64,000 nt of DNA from Cutibacterium modestum (GTDB lineage Bacteria; Actinomycetota; Actinomycetes; Propionibacteriales; Propionibacteriaceae). The position numbers and the translations under genes are program-made. Numbering within the stretch: the first letter of the stretch is position 1; each line of letters starts with the position of its first letter. The notes under the pieces are model-generated. The model made no database searches. It saw only the letters and a list, made by a program, of their open reading frames with translations, and was not told the DNA's origin. The stretch lies in assembly GCF_008326345.1 (NCBI RefSeq), contig NZ_BJEN01000004.1, positions 186,001 to 250,000 on the forward strand, read 5' to 3'. This document shows, one piece after another, positions 37,770 to 46,394 of this stretch.

Positions 37770-37937
37770 ATGGTCGTCTTTATCATCGCGATGGTCCTGA
37801 TTCTTGCGGTCGCCTTGGGTGTCTGCGCCGTGGTGGTGTTAGGTCTACGTCATCCTGGTGACGATCCTGATGCCAGTTTTTGGCGTCACACCGCCACCCG
37901 TGTTAGTGAAGATCTCAGCGGTGTCCGACGTCACTGA
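37770..37937 (+). CDS. Small single-helix membrane protein
   Basis: A 55-codon frame starting MVVFIIAMVLILAVALGVC, one membrane helix, followed by a 30-residue hydrophilic tail (LRHPGDDPDASFW, TRVSEDLSGVRRH). ACGGAAAGG lies ten bases before the ATG. It sits in the gap between the GtrA-like gene and ftsY, on the same strand as both. I do not know the family. The clean helix-plus-tail design and the ribosome binding site make it a likely real gene rather than chance. Confidence 0.55.
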   Translation: MVVFIIAMVLILAVALGVCAVVVLGLRHPGDDPDASFWRHTATRVSEDLSGVRRH

Positions 37938-37987
37938 GGTGGTTCGTCCTCGTGGTCTTGTGAATTGACCGACTAGTATCGGCGGAC

Positions 37988-39178
37988 GTGAACGCCATAA
38001 CCCTGATCTGGATTATCCTCGGCATCCTCGTTCTGGCGACGGTGGTTGCTGCCGTCACTGCTGGAATCTCGCGGCGTAAAGCTCTGCGGGAGGGGTCGAA
38101 GCCTGCGGAGGTGCCCCCCGCTCCCACAGCGGGTGCGAAGTTAGCTCCCGAAGCGGGGGCTCCAGAAGGTGGTGCGACTGCTGTCGGACGTCCTGAGCCG
38201 GAAGCGTCGGAGGACCTCAAACCAGCGGTTGAGACCCCCGAAGCGCCGGGGTCTCGGATGGCTCGACTTCGTCGTCGACTGGCCAACAGCAACAACGCGC
38301 TTGCTCGCGGTCTGGCAGAACTGTTGAGCGCTGACAAGCTCGACGATGACACCTGGGATGACTTCGAGACCACCCTCATAACCTCCGATCTGGGTGTTGG
38401 TCCGACGACGGAGCTCGTCGAGAAGCTGCGTTCTGGATTGGCTATTGATGGGGTTTCTGATCCGGTTCACGCCCGCGAAGTTCTGCACCGTGAGCTTGTC
38501 GGCCTAGTTGGGCCGGACATGGATCGGTCCATCAGCCTCGATCACCAGGAAGGTAAGCCGGCCGTCGTCCTTGTGGTGGGGGTCAATGGCACGGGTAAGA
38601 CAACGACCTGCGGTAAATTAGCGCGTGTTCTCGTCGCCGAGGGAAAGACGGTCCTCCTCGGTGCAGCAGACACCTTCCGCGCCGCTGCTGGCGAGCAGTT
38701 GGAGACGTGGGGAGAACGCGTCGGCGTGCGCACCATCCGCAAGGACGAAGGCGCCGATCCTGCCTCCGTTGCGTACGAGGCGGTTCAAGCGGGCGTTGAT
38801 GAGGGCGTTGACGTCGTGCTCGTTGACACCGCTGGTCGGCTTCACACTAAGGCTGGCCTCATGGACGAGCTGGGCAAGGTCAAGCGCGTTATCGAGAAGC
38901 TGGCCCCAGTTAGCGAGGTATTGTTAGTTCTCGATGCCACCACTGGCCAGAACGGCCTGGCTCAGGCTCGCATCTTCTCGGAGGTCGTCGACGTGACTGG
39001 CATCGTGTTATCGAAACTTGACGGTTCCGCGAAGGGTGGCATCGTCGTCCAGGTTCAGCGTGAGCTAGGCGTGCCCGTCAAGCTCATTGGTCTGGGCGAG
39101 GGTGCCGACGATCTGGCCCCCTTTGATGCCGATGACTTTGTCACCGGGCTTATGAGTGACGATCCCGTCGAGCGCTGA
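37988..39178 (+). CDS. ftsY: Signal recognition particle receptor FtsY
   Basis: A 396-residue SRP receptor GTPase. The N-terminus has its own membrane helix (NAITLIWIILGILVLATVVA) and a Pro/Ala/Glu-rich linker of about 70 residues, the actinobacterial form. The NG domain has VNGTGKTTTCGKLA (P-loop), DTFRAAAGEQL, DTAGRLHTKAGLMDEL and LSKLDGSAKGG. With Ffh, encoded 1.3 kb downstream, it docks ribosomes to the Sec translocon. The start is GTG. Confidence 0.96.
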   Translation: MNAITLIWIILGILVLATVVAAVTAGISRRKALREGSKPAEVPPAPTAGAKLAPEAGAPEGGATAVGRPEPEASEDLKPAVETPEAPGSRMARLRRRLANSNNALARGLAELLSADKLDDDTWDDFETTLITSDLGVGPTTELVEKLRSGLAIDGVSDPVHAREVLHRELVGLVGPDMDRSISLDHQEGKPAVVLVVGVNGTGKTTTCGKLARVLVAEGKTVLLGAADTFRAAAGEQLETWGERVGVRTIRKDEGADPASVAYEAVQAGVDEGVDVVLVDTAGRLHTKAGLMDELGKVKRVIEKLAPVSEVLLVLDATTGQNGLAQARIFSEVVDVTGIVLSKLDGSAKGGIVVQVQRELGVPVKLIGLGEGADDLAPFDADDFVTGLMSDDPVER

Positions 39179-39188
39179 GGACCGATAC

Positions 39189-40370
39189 GTGACAGATATC
39201 GCGTGGTTTGCCCCGACCTGTGGGGTCATGCTGATCAGTATTCTCAGCCGTAAGCTGTGTGCCGCGGTGCTTATCGCGGCTTTCGCCCTGCCTCTAGCAT
39301 TCGTCATATGGCGGGCCATTGTGGGTCGCGGCAGTTGGTGGCTCAAGATCTTGCGTGGCCTCGGGCATCTCGTGGTGATTCTGCTCGCGCAGGCCCTACT
39401 GGTCACTGGCGTCTTTCTCTACGCCAACCGCGAGTATGGTTTTTTCGTCTCCTGGTCCGACCTACTGGGAGAGGTCCAGCCAGAGGCTCCGGTCCATGAT
39501 CTGGTGCCAATTCGGCGCATGAAGGTCAAGGATATTCCGATCAGTAAGTCCAATCCCCATCCCGACGGTCAACTGTCTGGCATGATGATGCCGGGCACGG
39601 ACGCCCGATATGCACACGTTCCGGTCTGGCTTCCGCCTCAGTATTTTGAAAAATCGGAGCATGGCACCCGATTCCCGGTGCTGTTTTACATTGGGGGTGT
39701 CAATGACACCGGCGAACATGACAACAAATCGATCGACCTCATCGGTCCGGCAACCGAGTTCGTCAAGAGCAGGAAGGTCAATCCTTTCGTCATCGTGTTC
39801 TTGCCAGGCAGGATCCGCAACGGCATCGACAGCGAGTGCGTTGACGTCGGCCCCTACAAACACGAGACATGGATCATGAAGACTGTTATTCCGCAGATCG
39901 AGTCGCACTTCCGGGTCGGTCACGAACGCGGATCACGGTTCATCGGTGGGTGGAGCACCGGTGGTTACTGCGCTGCCAATCTGTCGACCAAGTACCCCCG
40001 AAAGTTCAATGCCGGCTTCTCTATGGGTGGGTACTACCACCCCATGTTCGAGAATCCGAACATCGCCAGGATGGCCCGACCCTTCATGGCCCAGAACTCG
40101 GTGGTGCGTAGGGTCCAAGAACGCAAGATTAATCGCAGCGTGCGTTTTCTGTCCGTGCTCAACCGCAACGATGTGCAAAGTTGGGGACCTGGTCCCCAAC
40201 CGGTGTTCTCCAACGGACAGGTCGGCCCGGACGGAGGTCAGTTTCATCATGTCGCCAAGGACATGAAGCAGTTCGCCTTCATTGTTCTCACCGGTGGGGG
40301 GCACCGCGACAGTGTGTACATGCCATATACCGAGCAGTCGTTGCAGTGGCTTGGCCAATTCGGGCTGTGA
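39189..40370 (+). CDS. Membrane-anchored esterase, Ag85/esterase-D-like fold
   Basis: A 393-residue protein. Two N-terminal helices (LIAAFALPLAFVIW and LVVILLAQALLVTGVFLY) anchor an outer alpha/beta hydrolase domain. PVLFYIGGVNDTGEHDN, VIVFLPGRIRNGIDSECVD and the nucleophile elbow FIGGWSTGGYCAANLSTKY are typical of the PF00756 esterase family, which includes corynebacterial mycolyltransferases. This genus has no mycolic acids, so the substrate is open. The GTG at 39189, preceded by GAGGA, is chosen because longer frames overlap ftsY. It sits between ftsY and ffh. Confidence 0.8.
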   Translation: MTDIAWFAPTCGVMLISILSRKLCAAVLIAAFALPLAFVIWRAIVGRGSWWLKILRGLGHLVVILLAQALLVTGVFLYANREYGFFVSWSDLLGEVQPEAPVHDLVPIRRMKVKDIPISKSNPHPDGQLSGMMMPGTDARYAHVPVWLPPQYFEKSEHGTRFPVLFYIGGVNDTGEHDNKSIDLIGPATEFVKSRKVNPFVIVFLPGRIRNGIDSECVDVGPYKHETWIMKTVIPQIESHFRVGHERGSRFIGGWSTGGYCAANLSTKYPRKFNAGFSMGGYYHPMFENPNIARMARPFMAQNSVVRRVQERKINRSVRFLSVLNRNDVQSWGPGPQPVFSNGQVGPDGGQFHHVAKDMKQFAFIVLTGGGHRDSVYMPYTEQSLQWLGQFGL

Positions 40371-40394
40371 TTACGGCAGGGCGTCATTATGGAG

Positions 40395-40418
40395 ACCGGG
40401 ACGGTAGTCTGTCCCGGT
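40395..40418 (+). terminator. Short hairpin between esterase gene and ffh
   Basis: ACCGGGAC and GTCCCGGT form eight base pairs around an eight-base loop. There is no T-run. It may be a weak terminator or a feature of the ffh leader. Confidence 0.4.
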
Positions 40419-40445
40419 AAGGAACTAACGCGCTGAAGGACAACC

Positions 40446-42032
40446 GTGTTCGACACTCTCCAAGACCGCATCGCATCAACCTTCAAGGGATTGCGTGGTA
40501 AGGGGCGTCTCACCGATGCCGACATCGATGCCACGACTCGTCAGATTCGCATCGCCCTCCTTGAGGCCGACGTTAATCTGTCGGTCGTCAAGGAATTCGT
40601 GGCGGCTATCAAGGAGCGTTGCCATGGCGAGGAGCTTTCCAAAGCGCTCAATCCGACTCAACAGATCGTCAAGATTGTCAACGAGGAACTCGTCGAGATT
40701 CTCGGAGGGCAGACCCGCACAGTTCGGTTTGCGAAGAATCCTCCGACAGTCGTCATGCTGGCCGGCCTCCAAGGCGCCGGTAAGACGACGCTGGCTGGAA
40801 AACTGGCTCGCTGGTTCAAGGAAGAGGGCCACTCTCCGCTGTTGGCTGCTTGTGATCTCCAGCGACCCAATGCCGTCACTCAACTGCAGGTGGTTGGTGA
40901 GCGTGCCGGGGTGCACGTCTTCGCCCCTGAACCCGGCAATGGGGTTGGGGATCCCATCCAGGTAGCCCGTGATGCCGTCGCAGAGGCCGAACACAAGCTC
41001 TACGACGTCGTCATTATCGACACCGCTGGTCGTCTGGGTGTCGACGCCGAGATGATGGCTCAAGCGGCTGACATCAAGGCTGCTACCGACCCAGATGAGA
41101 CCCTCTTCGTTGTCGACGCCATGATCGGCCAGGATGCCGTCAACACTGCAGTGGCCTTCCAAGAGGGAGTTGGATTCAACGGAGTCGTCCTGACCAAGCT
41201 TGACGGCGACGCCCGCGGTGGCGCGGCTTTGTCCATTGCCCGCGTAGTCGGCAAGCCGATCATGTTTGCCTCCTCGGGTGAGGGTCTCAAGGACTTCGAC
41301 GTTTTCCATCCTGACCGGATGGCCTCGCGCATCCTCGATATGGGCGACATGCTCACCCTCATCGAGCAGGCCGAGAAGGCTTTCGATCAGGAGCAATCCC
41401 AGGCCGCTGCGGCCAAGCTCATGGCCGGCAAGGGAGAGTTCGGTCTTGACGACTTCCTCGGTCTCATGCGTCAAATGCGTCGCATGGGCCCGATGTCCAA
41501 GGTTATGGGAATGCTCCCTGGTGTCGGCCAGATGAAGGACCAGATTGAGAATATCGACGAGCGGGAGATTGACCGCATTGAGGCCATCATCTGCGCGATG
41601 ACTCCGGCTGAGCGCGCTAACGTGTCGATTCTCAATGGGTCGCGTCGTGCTCGCATCGCTCGAGGGTCAGGCGTGGAGGTTCGTGACGTTAACAACCTGG
41701 TCAATCGATTTGTTGACGCCCGGAAGATGATGAGTCAGATGGGCCAGATGATGGGCCCAGGTGCTGGCCGCATGATGGGGTCAATGGCTAAACGCGGCGC
41801 CAAGCAGTCCAAGAAGAAGCAAAAGAACCGCAAGGGATCTGGTAATCCCGCCAGGCGGGCTGCCCAGGCTCGTCAAACTGCAAAGAAACCGCGGCCTCAC
41901 AGCGGTGAGGCGTTTGGGTTGCAGGAGCAGCAACAACCCAGCCGGGAAGATCTGCAGAAGGCGATGAGCGAGTTTACAATGCCGCCGTCAATGCAGCAGA
42001 TGTTCAACCAAACCAACAAGGGGCCACGTTGA
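40446..42032 (+). CDS. ffh: Signal recognition particle protein Ffh
   Basis: A 528-residue SRP54 GTPase binding signal sequences with the 4.5S RNA. The NG domain has GLQGAGKTTLAGKLA (P-loop), CDLQRPNAVTQLQ, DTAGRLGVDAEMM and LTKLDGDARGGAAL. The Met-rich M domain has MRRMGPMSKVMGMLPG, IARGSGVEVRDVNNLVNRF and MSQMGQMMGPGAGRMMGS. It has a lysine-rich and proline/glutamine tail longer than in E. coli, as in other actinobacteria. The start is GTG. No SRP RNA gene was found in the window. Confidence 0.97.
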   Translation: MFDTLQDRIASTFKGLRGKGRLTDADIDATTRQIRIALLEADVNLSVVKEFVAAIKERCHGEELSKALNPTQQIVKIVNEELVEILGGQTRTVRFAKNPPTVVMLAGLQGAGKTTLAGKLARWFKEEGHSPLLAACDLQRPNAVTQLQVVGERAGVHVFAPEPGNGVGDPIQVARDAVAEAEHKLYDVVIIDTAGRLGVDAEMMAQAADIKAATDPDETLFVVDAMIGQDAVNTAVAFQEGVGFNGVVLTKLDGDARGGAALSIARVVGKPIMFASSGEGLKDFDVFHPDRMASRILDMGDMLTLIEQAEKAFDQEQSQAAAAKLMAGKGEFGLDDFLGLMRQMRRMGPMSKVMGMLPGVGQMKDQIENIDEREIDRIEAIICAMTPAERANVSILNGSRRARIARGSGVEVRDVNNLVNRFVDARKMMSQMGQMMGPGAGRMMGSMAKRGAKQSKKKQKNRKGSGNPARRAAQARQTAKKPRPHSGEAFGLQEQQQPSREDLQKAMSEFTMPPSMQQMFNQTNKGPR

Positions 42033-42047
42033 GTCAGTGTTGGTAAT

Positions 42048-42098
42048 GTGTCACGAGGTCGTGGGTTTGACATTACGTCTCCCGCGACCTCGTGACAC
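42048..42098. promoter_or_regulatory. Strong inverted repeat before the amidohydrolase gene
   Basis: GTGTCACGAGGTCGTGGG (42048-42065) pairs with CCCGCGACCTCGTGACAC (42081-42098). That is 18 positions with a single G-T pair and a 15-base loop. It ends nine bases before the amidohydrolase ATG and starts 16 bases after ffh. There is no T-run. It could be a terminator for ffh, an attenuating leader hairpin, or a protein-binding palindrome. Confidence 0.55.
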
Positions 42099-42107
42099 GA
42101 TGGGGCC

Positions 42108-43271
42108 ATGACCGAGGACCCCCAGCCGCTGTTTCACACCCACACCCACGACGGATGGACTCACACCCACGTATTCCCGGAAGCCCAAACCGCTCCCGCC
42201 GAAGACTTGCGTATCCGGGGGGTTGTACTCCCCGATGGGGAAGAACGTGAACTGTGGGTTCACGATGGAGTCCTCGTGCAAGGGCCACTCCCGGGCGCCC
42301 GGACTTTGGCCGACGGCTGTTGGATCATTCCCGGTTTGGTTGACGCCCATAACCACATTGGCCTCGATACTCACGGCGCCGTCGACGAGCAGACTGCCGA
42401 GGAACAGGCCCGGATCGAAACGAGGACGGGCACCCTTCTCATCCGCGATGCCGGATCCCCGAGTGACACTCATTGGATCGACGACCGCGACGACCTCCCA
42501 CGGGTTATTCGTGCCGGACGCCACATTGCTCGCCCCAAGCGCTACATCCGTAATTACGCAGCCGAGGTGGATTCGGAAGACCTTGTTGCCGAGGTCGACC
42601 GTCAAGCTCGCTCCGGTGACGGTTGGGTTAAACTCGTTGGCGACTGGATCGATCGCGACGAAGGGGATCTCGCCCCACTGTGGCCTACAGACATCGCAAA
42701 GGCCGCCATCGATCATGCCCATAAGCTTGGTGCCCGCGTCACTGCGCACTGTTTTTCCGAGGAAGCCCCCGCACAACTCGTTGACGCCGGTATCGACTGT
42801 ATCGAGCACGGCACTGGACTCACCGACGAGACGATCGCCACGATGGCCGAGCGTGGGGTCGGACTCGTCCCGACGTTGATCAACATTGAGACCTTCCCCT
42901 CCATCGCCGCTCAGGCCGACGGCAAGTTCCCGACGTATGCCGCTCATATGCGTCACCTCCATGCTCACCGTCGTGAAACGATTGCCAAGGCCTGTGACGC
43001 TGGAGTGCCGATTTACGCCGGTACTGACGCCGGCGGCACCATTAAACACGGCCTCATCGCTTCCGAGGTCCGGTTGCTGGCTGCCGTAGGGGGCGCGGAG
43101 ATGGCATTGGGGGCGGCGTCCTGGCGAGCTCGTGTGTGGCTGGGTGGTGAGCAACTGGATATTGGCGACTCTGCTGACCTCCTCGTCCTAGACCGTGATC
43201 CGAGGGTCGACGTTGGGGTGTTGGAATCTCCCATCTACATCTTGCTGAGAGGACGAGTAGTTATCCGATGA
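42108..43271 (+). CDS. Amidohydrolase (imidazolonepropionase-like)
   Basis: A 387-residue metal-dependent hydrolase. The metal-binding motifs are GLVDAHNHIGLD (HxH), a Lys in WVKLVGDW, His in VTAHCF, His in EHGTG and Asp in YAGTDAGG. The substrate is unknown. This gene is a conserved neighbour of ffh and rpsP in many actinobacteria. The N-terminus has an unusual His-rich stretch (HTHTHDGWTHTHVF). A start further downstream cannot be excluded, since LRIRGVVLPDGEE would begin the core domain. It ends about 190 bases before rpsP. Confidence 0.8.
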   Translation: MTEDPQPLFHTHTHDGWTHTHVFPEAQTAPAEDLRIRGVVLPDGEERELWVHDGVLVQGPLPGARTLADGCWIIPGLVDAHNHIGLDTHGAVDEQTAEEQARIETRTGTLLIRDAGSPSDTHWIDDRDDLPRVIRAGRHIARPKRYIRNYAAEVDSEDLVAEVDRQARSGDGWVKLVGDWIDRDEGDLAPLWPTDIAKAAIDHAHKLGARVTAHCFSEEAPAQLVDAGIDCIEHGTGLTDETIATMAERGVGLVPTLINIETFPSIAAQADGKFPTYAAHMRHLHAHRRETIAKACDAGVPIYAGTDAGGTIKHGLIASEVRLLAAVGGAEMALGAASWRARVWLGGEQLDIGDSADLLVLDRDPRVDVGVLESPIYILLRGRVVIR

Positions 43272-43416
43272 CATCCGTTCCGGCTCGCACCATCTGCATA
43301 TCTGTGGCATAATACCGAGAGTTTCTGTCCGTTCGATGCCCTCTCTTATCGGCGGATAGTTCCACCCGAGTTCGGGGGCGATGTCCCCACGTCGTGTCCG
43401 CGCTCACCCGCAACTT

Positions 43417-43434
43417 CCCGGGTTTCGTCCCGGG
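43417..43434 (+). promoter_or_regulatory. Leader hairpin upstream of rpsP
   Basis: CCCGGG TTTCGT CCCGGG forms a six-base-pair stem in the 190-base leader of rpsP, which also has a CATAAT box near 43309. It is a possible leader structure. I see no known ribosomal-protein motif. Confidence 0.3.
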
Positions 43435-43461
43435 CGTCTCATTACAGGAGTTACCACACAC

Positions 43462-43881
43462 GTGGCTACCAAAATTCGTCTGAAGCGTCTCGGCAAGATC
43501 CGTACTCCGCACTACCGCGTCGTCGTCATGGACTCGCGCACTAAGCGCGACGGTCGTGCTATCGAGGAGATTGGCCAGTACCATCCCAAGGCTGATCCGT
43601 CGGTCATCGAGATCGACTCCGAGCGTGTGCAGTACTGGCTTGGCGTCGGAGCCCAGCCGACTGAAGCTGTTGTTGCTTTGCTGAAGCGCACCGGTGATTG
43701 GCAGAAGTTCACTGGCGATACCTCGCCCTCCGGAGTGATCCCGCAGCCCGAACGTCCTAACAAGGATGACCTGTTTAACGCTGCCCTGGCCGAGGCTGAC
43801 GAGGCCCCGCGCGAGGCCATCACCAAGAAGTCCGGGGAGCCCGCAGCTGAGGAGGGCGCTGGCGAGAAGGCTGAGGCCTGA
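43462..43881 (+). CDS. rpsP: 30S ribosomal protein S16
   Basis: A 139-residue S16. The conserved core [20 protein letters not shown] and [16 protein letters not shown] occupies the first 85 residues; the rest is an Ala/Glu-rich tail typical of actinobacteria. The GTG at 43462 is right because the protein begins with ATKIR after Met and AGGAG lies upstream; the longer frame covers the untranslated leader. It is two bases from khpA. Confidence 0.97.
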   Translation: MATKIRLKRLGKIRTPHYRVVVMDSRTKRDGRAIEEIGQYHPKADPSVIEIDSERVQYWLGVGAQPTEAVVALLKRTGDWQKFTGDTSPSGVIPQPERPNKDDLFNAALAEADEAPREAITKKSGEPAAEEGAGEKAEA

Positions 43882-43883
43882 TC

Positions 43884-44162
43884 GTGCTTGCCGACGCCCT
43901 GGAGCACCTCGTCTCCAGTATCGTCGTCAATCCTGACGATGTCCGTGTCCGGGAGAAGGACCTGCGACGCGGTCGGATGCTTGAGGTGCGCGTCAATCCC
44001 TCCGACATCGGCAAGGTTATCGGTCGTCAGGGCCGTACAGCCTCTTCGCTGCGCACGGTCATTGATGCCCTAGCCGGTGACGAGCAGATCAGGATCGACT
44101 TTGTTGACATCGATCGTCGTGGTTCGGGACGGGGTTCCGACCACCGTGGCCGTCGTCACTGA
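43884..44162 (+). CDS. khpA: KH-domain RNA-binding protein KhpA
   Basis: A 92-residue single-KH protein. PSDIGKVIGRQGRTASSLRT is the GxxG loop region contacting RNA. The C-terminus is basic (RRGSGRGSDHRGRRH). It is always found between rpsP and rimM. With KhpB it forms a global RNA chaperone in other Gram-positives. The start is GTG immediately after rpsP. A strong hairpin follows. Confidence 0.92.
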   Translation: MLADALEHLVSSIVVNPDDVRVREKDLRRGRMLEVRVNPSDIGKVIGRQGRTASSLRTVIDALAGDEQIRIDFVDIDRRGSGRGSDHRGRRH

Positions 44163-44178
44163 ACTGCCAATGCGACAG

Positions 44179-44218
44179 TATGGGCCGTGGCCCCGCTTGG
44201 GCGGGGTCACGGCCCATA
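44179..44218 (+). terminator. Long hairpin between khpA and rimM
   Basis: TATGGGCCGTGGCCCCGC and GCGGGGTCACGGCCCATA pair over 18 positions with one mismatch around TTGG. There is no T-run. It may separate rpsP-khpA expression from rimM-trmD as a terminator or stabilise the upstream transcript. Confidence 0.65.
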
Positions 44219-44269
44219 CGCTGTGTCTGGCGCTATCTTGTCTAACCTCATTAGTCTTCAGGAGTCACA

Positions 44270-44812
44270 GTGGAACAGTTGGCAACGGTGGAGGTCGTCG
44301 TCGGGCGGGTGGGTCGTGCCCACGGTCTGCGAGGCGACGTGGTCGTTGAGGTACGTACTGACGAACCAGATGAGAGGTTCGGAGTAGGTGCCACGGTGCG
44401 TGTTGAGGGGGCCAGGCGTGATGATCTGACGGTCGTGCGGTCCCGGTGGGCCAAGGGCAGCCTCATTGTTGCTTTTGACGAGGTGAGTAATCGTAATGGG
44501 GCAGAGGGTTTACGTGGATCCGTTCTTGTCGTTGACGTTGAGGCTGATGAGGACCCGGACGACCCTGACGAATTCTGGGATCGTCGGTTGCGTGGGCTGA
44601 CAGTGGTTGACGAATCTGGTAGCACCCGCGGGACTGTGAAAGATGTGCTTCATATGCCGGCCCAAGATGTACTCGTGATTGACGTCGGCGGGGAAGAGTG
44701 TTTGGTGCCATTCGTCCATCAGCTCGTTCCTACTGTCGATGTGGCGTCTGGGAGGATCGTCGTCAGTAGTGTTCCTGGCCTGCTTGATCCGAACGCCGAA
44801 GAGGCGAGGTGA
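44270..44812 (+). CDS. rimM: Ribosome maturation factor RimM
   Basis: A 180-residue RimM assisting 30S head assembly through S19. [20 protein letters not shown] is the N-terminal domain motif. [17 protein letters not shown] and [20 protein letters not shown] belong to the PRC-barrel domain. The start is GTG with AGGAG upstream. The stop is close to or overlaps the trmD start. Confidence 0.95.
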   Translation: MEQLATVEVVVGRVGRAHGLRGDVVVEVRTDEPDERFGVGATVRVEGARRDDLTVVRSRWAKGSLIVAFDEVSNRNGAEGLRGSVLVVDVEADEDPDDPDEFWDRRLRGLTVVDESGSTRGTVKDVLHMPAQDVLVIDVGGEECLVPFVHQLVPTVDVASGRIVVSSVPGLLDPNAEEAR

Positions 44813-44814
44813 CG

Positions 44815-45534
44815 ATGAGGCTGGATTACCTGTCGATCTTTCCGGCGTACTTCGACGTCCTTGATATCTCCCTACTGGGTAAAGCGGCCGTTAATGGTCT
44901 GGTGGAGATGCACGCCCACGATCTGCGGGATTGGACCCATGATCGCCATCGTACCGTGGACGACACCCCGTGTGGCGGTGGTGCTGGCATGGTTATGAAA
45001 CCTAACCCGTGGGGTGAAGCTTTCGACGACATTATCGGCACCGAGCCGGATTTGTCGGTTCATGTGATGTTCCCTACCCCGTCAGGTGCGCCATTTACTC
45101 AGTCTGCTGCTCAGGAGCTGTCGTCGGTTGAGCGGATCGTGTTTTGCTGCGGACGGTATGAGGGGATCGACCATCGCGTGATCGACTATGCGCGGTCGAT
45201 GTGGACCGCTCACGAGGTGAGTCTCGGAGACTATGTGCTCAATGGAGGAGAGGTAGCTGCTCTGGCTATCACCGAGGCTGTGGTTCGGCTGGTGCCCGGC
45301 TTCATGGGCAACCCGGGATCTTTAGCGGAAGAGTCATTCTCGGCCGGGCAGGAGGGGATGCTGGAGTACCCACTATTTACTCGACCGGTCTCGTGGCGGG
45401 GCTTCGACGTCCCCGAGGTCCTTATGAGTGGCCATCATGGCCGAATCGCGAAGTGGCGTCGCGATGAGTCAGCCCGCCTGACTCGTGAGCGGCGTCCTGA
45501 CCTGGGGGATTTCGGCTCCGGCATTCGTCATTGA
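44815..45534 (+). CDS. trmD: tRNA (guanine(37)-N1)-methyltransferase
   Basis: A 239-residue SPOUT methyltransferase making m1G37, needed for reading-frame maintenance. [16 protein letters not shown] is the family N-terminus. [17 protein letters not shown] and [12 protein letters not shown] lie at the SAM knot, followed by [16 protein letters not shown]. The ATG at 44815 gives the standard start; a GTG two codons earlier, overlapping the rimM stop, is an alternative. Confidence 0.95.
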   Translation: MRLDYLSIFPAYFDVLDISLLGKAAVNGLVEMHAHDLRDWTHDRHRTVDDTPCGGGAGMVMKPNPWGEAFDDIIGTEPDLSVHVMFPTPSGAPFTQSAAQELSSVERIVFCCGRYEGIDHRVIDYARSMWTAHEVSLGDYVLNGGEVAALAITEAVVRLVPGFMGNPGSLAEESFSAGQEGMLEYPLFTRPVSWRGFDVPEVLMSGHHGRIAKWRRDESARLTRERRPDLGDFGSGIRH

Positions 45535-45659
45535 AACGCTTCTAATCAATTAAATTCGAACCGAAAGCGTTGCATTAATAGGGAATTAAACCCTAGTGAA
45601 CTAAGCGTTGGGGGAAGTTTTCAAAAACCCAGGGGGCGGCGGCGCAAAAGGACTGCGAA
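45535..45659 (+). promoter_or_regulatory. Upstream region of the sdh operon with repeated AAGCGTT boxes
   Basis: AACGCTT at 45535-45541 and AAGCGTT at 45565-45571 are inverted copies. A further AAGCGTT lies at 45603-45609. The region is A+T-rich, contrasting with the coding flanks, and must contain the sdhCAB promoter. The boxes may bind a regulator or form a hairpin ending trmD. No specific factor can be named. Confidence 0.35.
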
Positions 45660-46394
45660 TTGGCTAGTCTTTGCTCTGTGGCGACTACAACACTTACTAC
45701 TCATCAGAGAGCGGTGCGATCAACTGTCGCGGCGAAGGCCCTTATGGCCGTCACCGGACTGATCTTGATCCTCTTCCTGCTCATGCACATGTTCGGCAAC
45801 TTGAAGTTGCTTGCTAGCAACGAGGACTTCAACCGTTACGCCGGCTTCCTTCGTACGATTCTTAACCCGATCCTGCCAGGTGACTCTTTCCTGTGGATTT
45901 TCCGGATCTTCATGTTGCTGGCGATCGTGCTGCATATTTGGTCGGCGATCCGCGTCAACAAGCAGCGCAATATTGGGACTGGTGGTGCTGGCCGTTACTC
46001 CGTTAAGAAGAATCTTTCGCCGGAGAACACCTATGCTGCGCGCACGATGTTCTGGGGCGGCTGGATCATCTTCCTGTTCCTCATCCTTCATCTGCTGCAG
46101 TTCACCATCAGCCCTGAGTTACTCAACAACCCTCCCACCGACGCGGCTGGACGTGCAGGGATGGTGCTTACGGCCTTCAGTCACTGGTGGTTCGTGCTCA
46201 TCTATCTCATCGCCATGATCGCCGTGTGCATGCACGTCTCTCACGGTTTCTGGAGCGCTTTCGCGACCCTTGGTGTCAACGTCTCTGGCACCGCTCGCGC
46301 TGTACTGCGCGTGTGCTCCTGGATCGTCGCCATCGTGATTCTCGTGGGTTTCATGACTCCTCCCTTCCTGATCCTGTTCGGGGTGATCTCCTGA
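45660..46394 (+). CDS. sdhC: Succinate dehydrogenase cytochrome b subunit
   Basis: A 244-residue membrane subunit with five helices ([90 protein letters not shown]). The His residues in LLMHMFG, VLHIWS, LILHLL and CMHVSHG are the expected ligands of two haems b. It anchors SdhAB and passes electrons to menaquinone. The TTG at 45660 has AAAGGA eight bases upstream; a GTG at 45678 without a binding site is the alternative. The stop overlaps the sdhA ATG by one base. Confidence 0.93.
   Translation: MASLCSVATTTLTTHQRAVRSTVAAKALMAVTGLILILFLLMHMFGNLKLLASNEDFNRYAGFLRTILNPILPGDSFLWIFRIFMLLAIVLHIWSAIRVNKQRNIGTGGAGRYSVKKNLSPENTYAARTMFWGGWIIFLFLILHLLQFTISPELLNNPPTDAAGRAGMVLTAFSHWWFVLIYLIAMIAVCMHVSHGFWSAFATLGVNVSGTARAVLRVCSWIVAIVILVGFMTPPFLILFGVIS

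Noticed and set aside
40476-41474. 332-codon frame opposite ffh
   Set aside because: Shadow of a highly conserved gene with no independent evidence.
42051-43154. 367-codon frame opposite the amidohydrolase
   Set aside because: The metal-site motifs are all on the plus strand; the opposite frame has random composition.
40371-44270. SRP RNA gene near ffh or ftsY
   Set aside because: No gap here shows the conserved GGAA tetraloop helix with the flanking asymmetric bulge.
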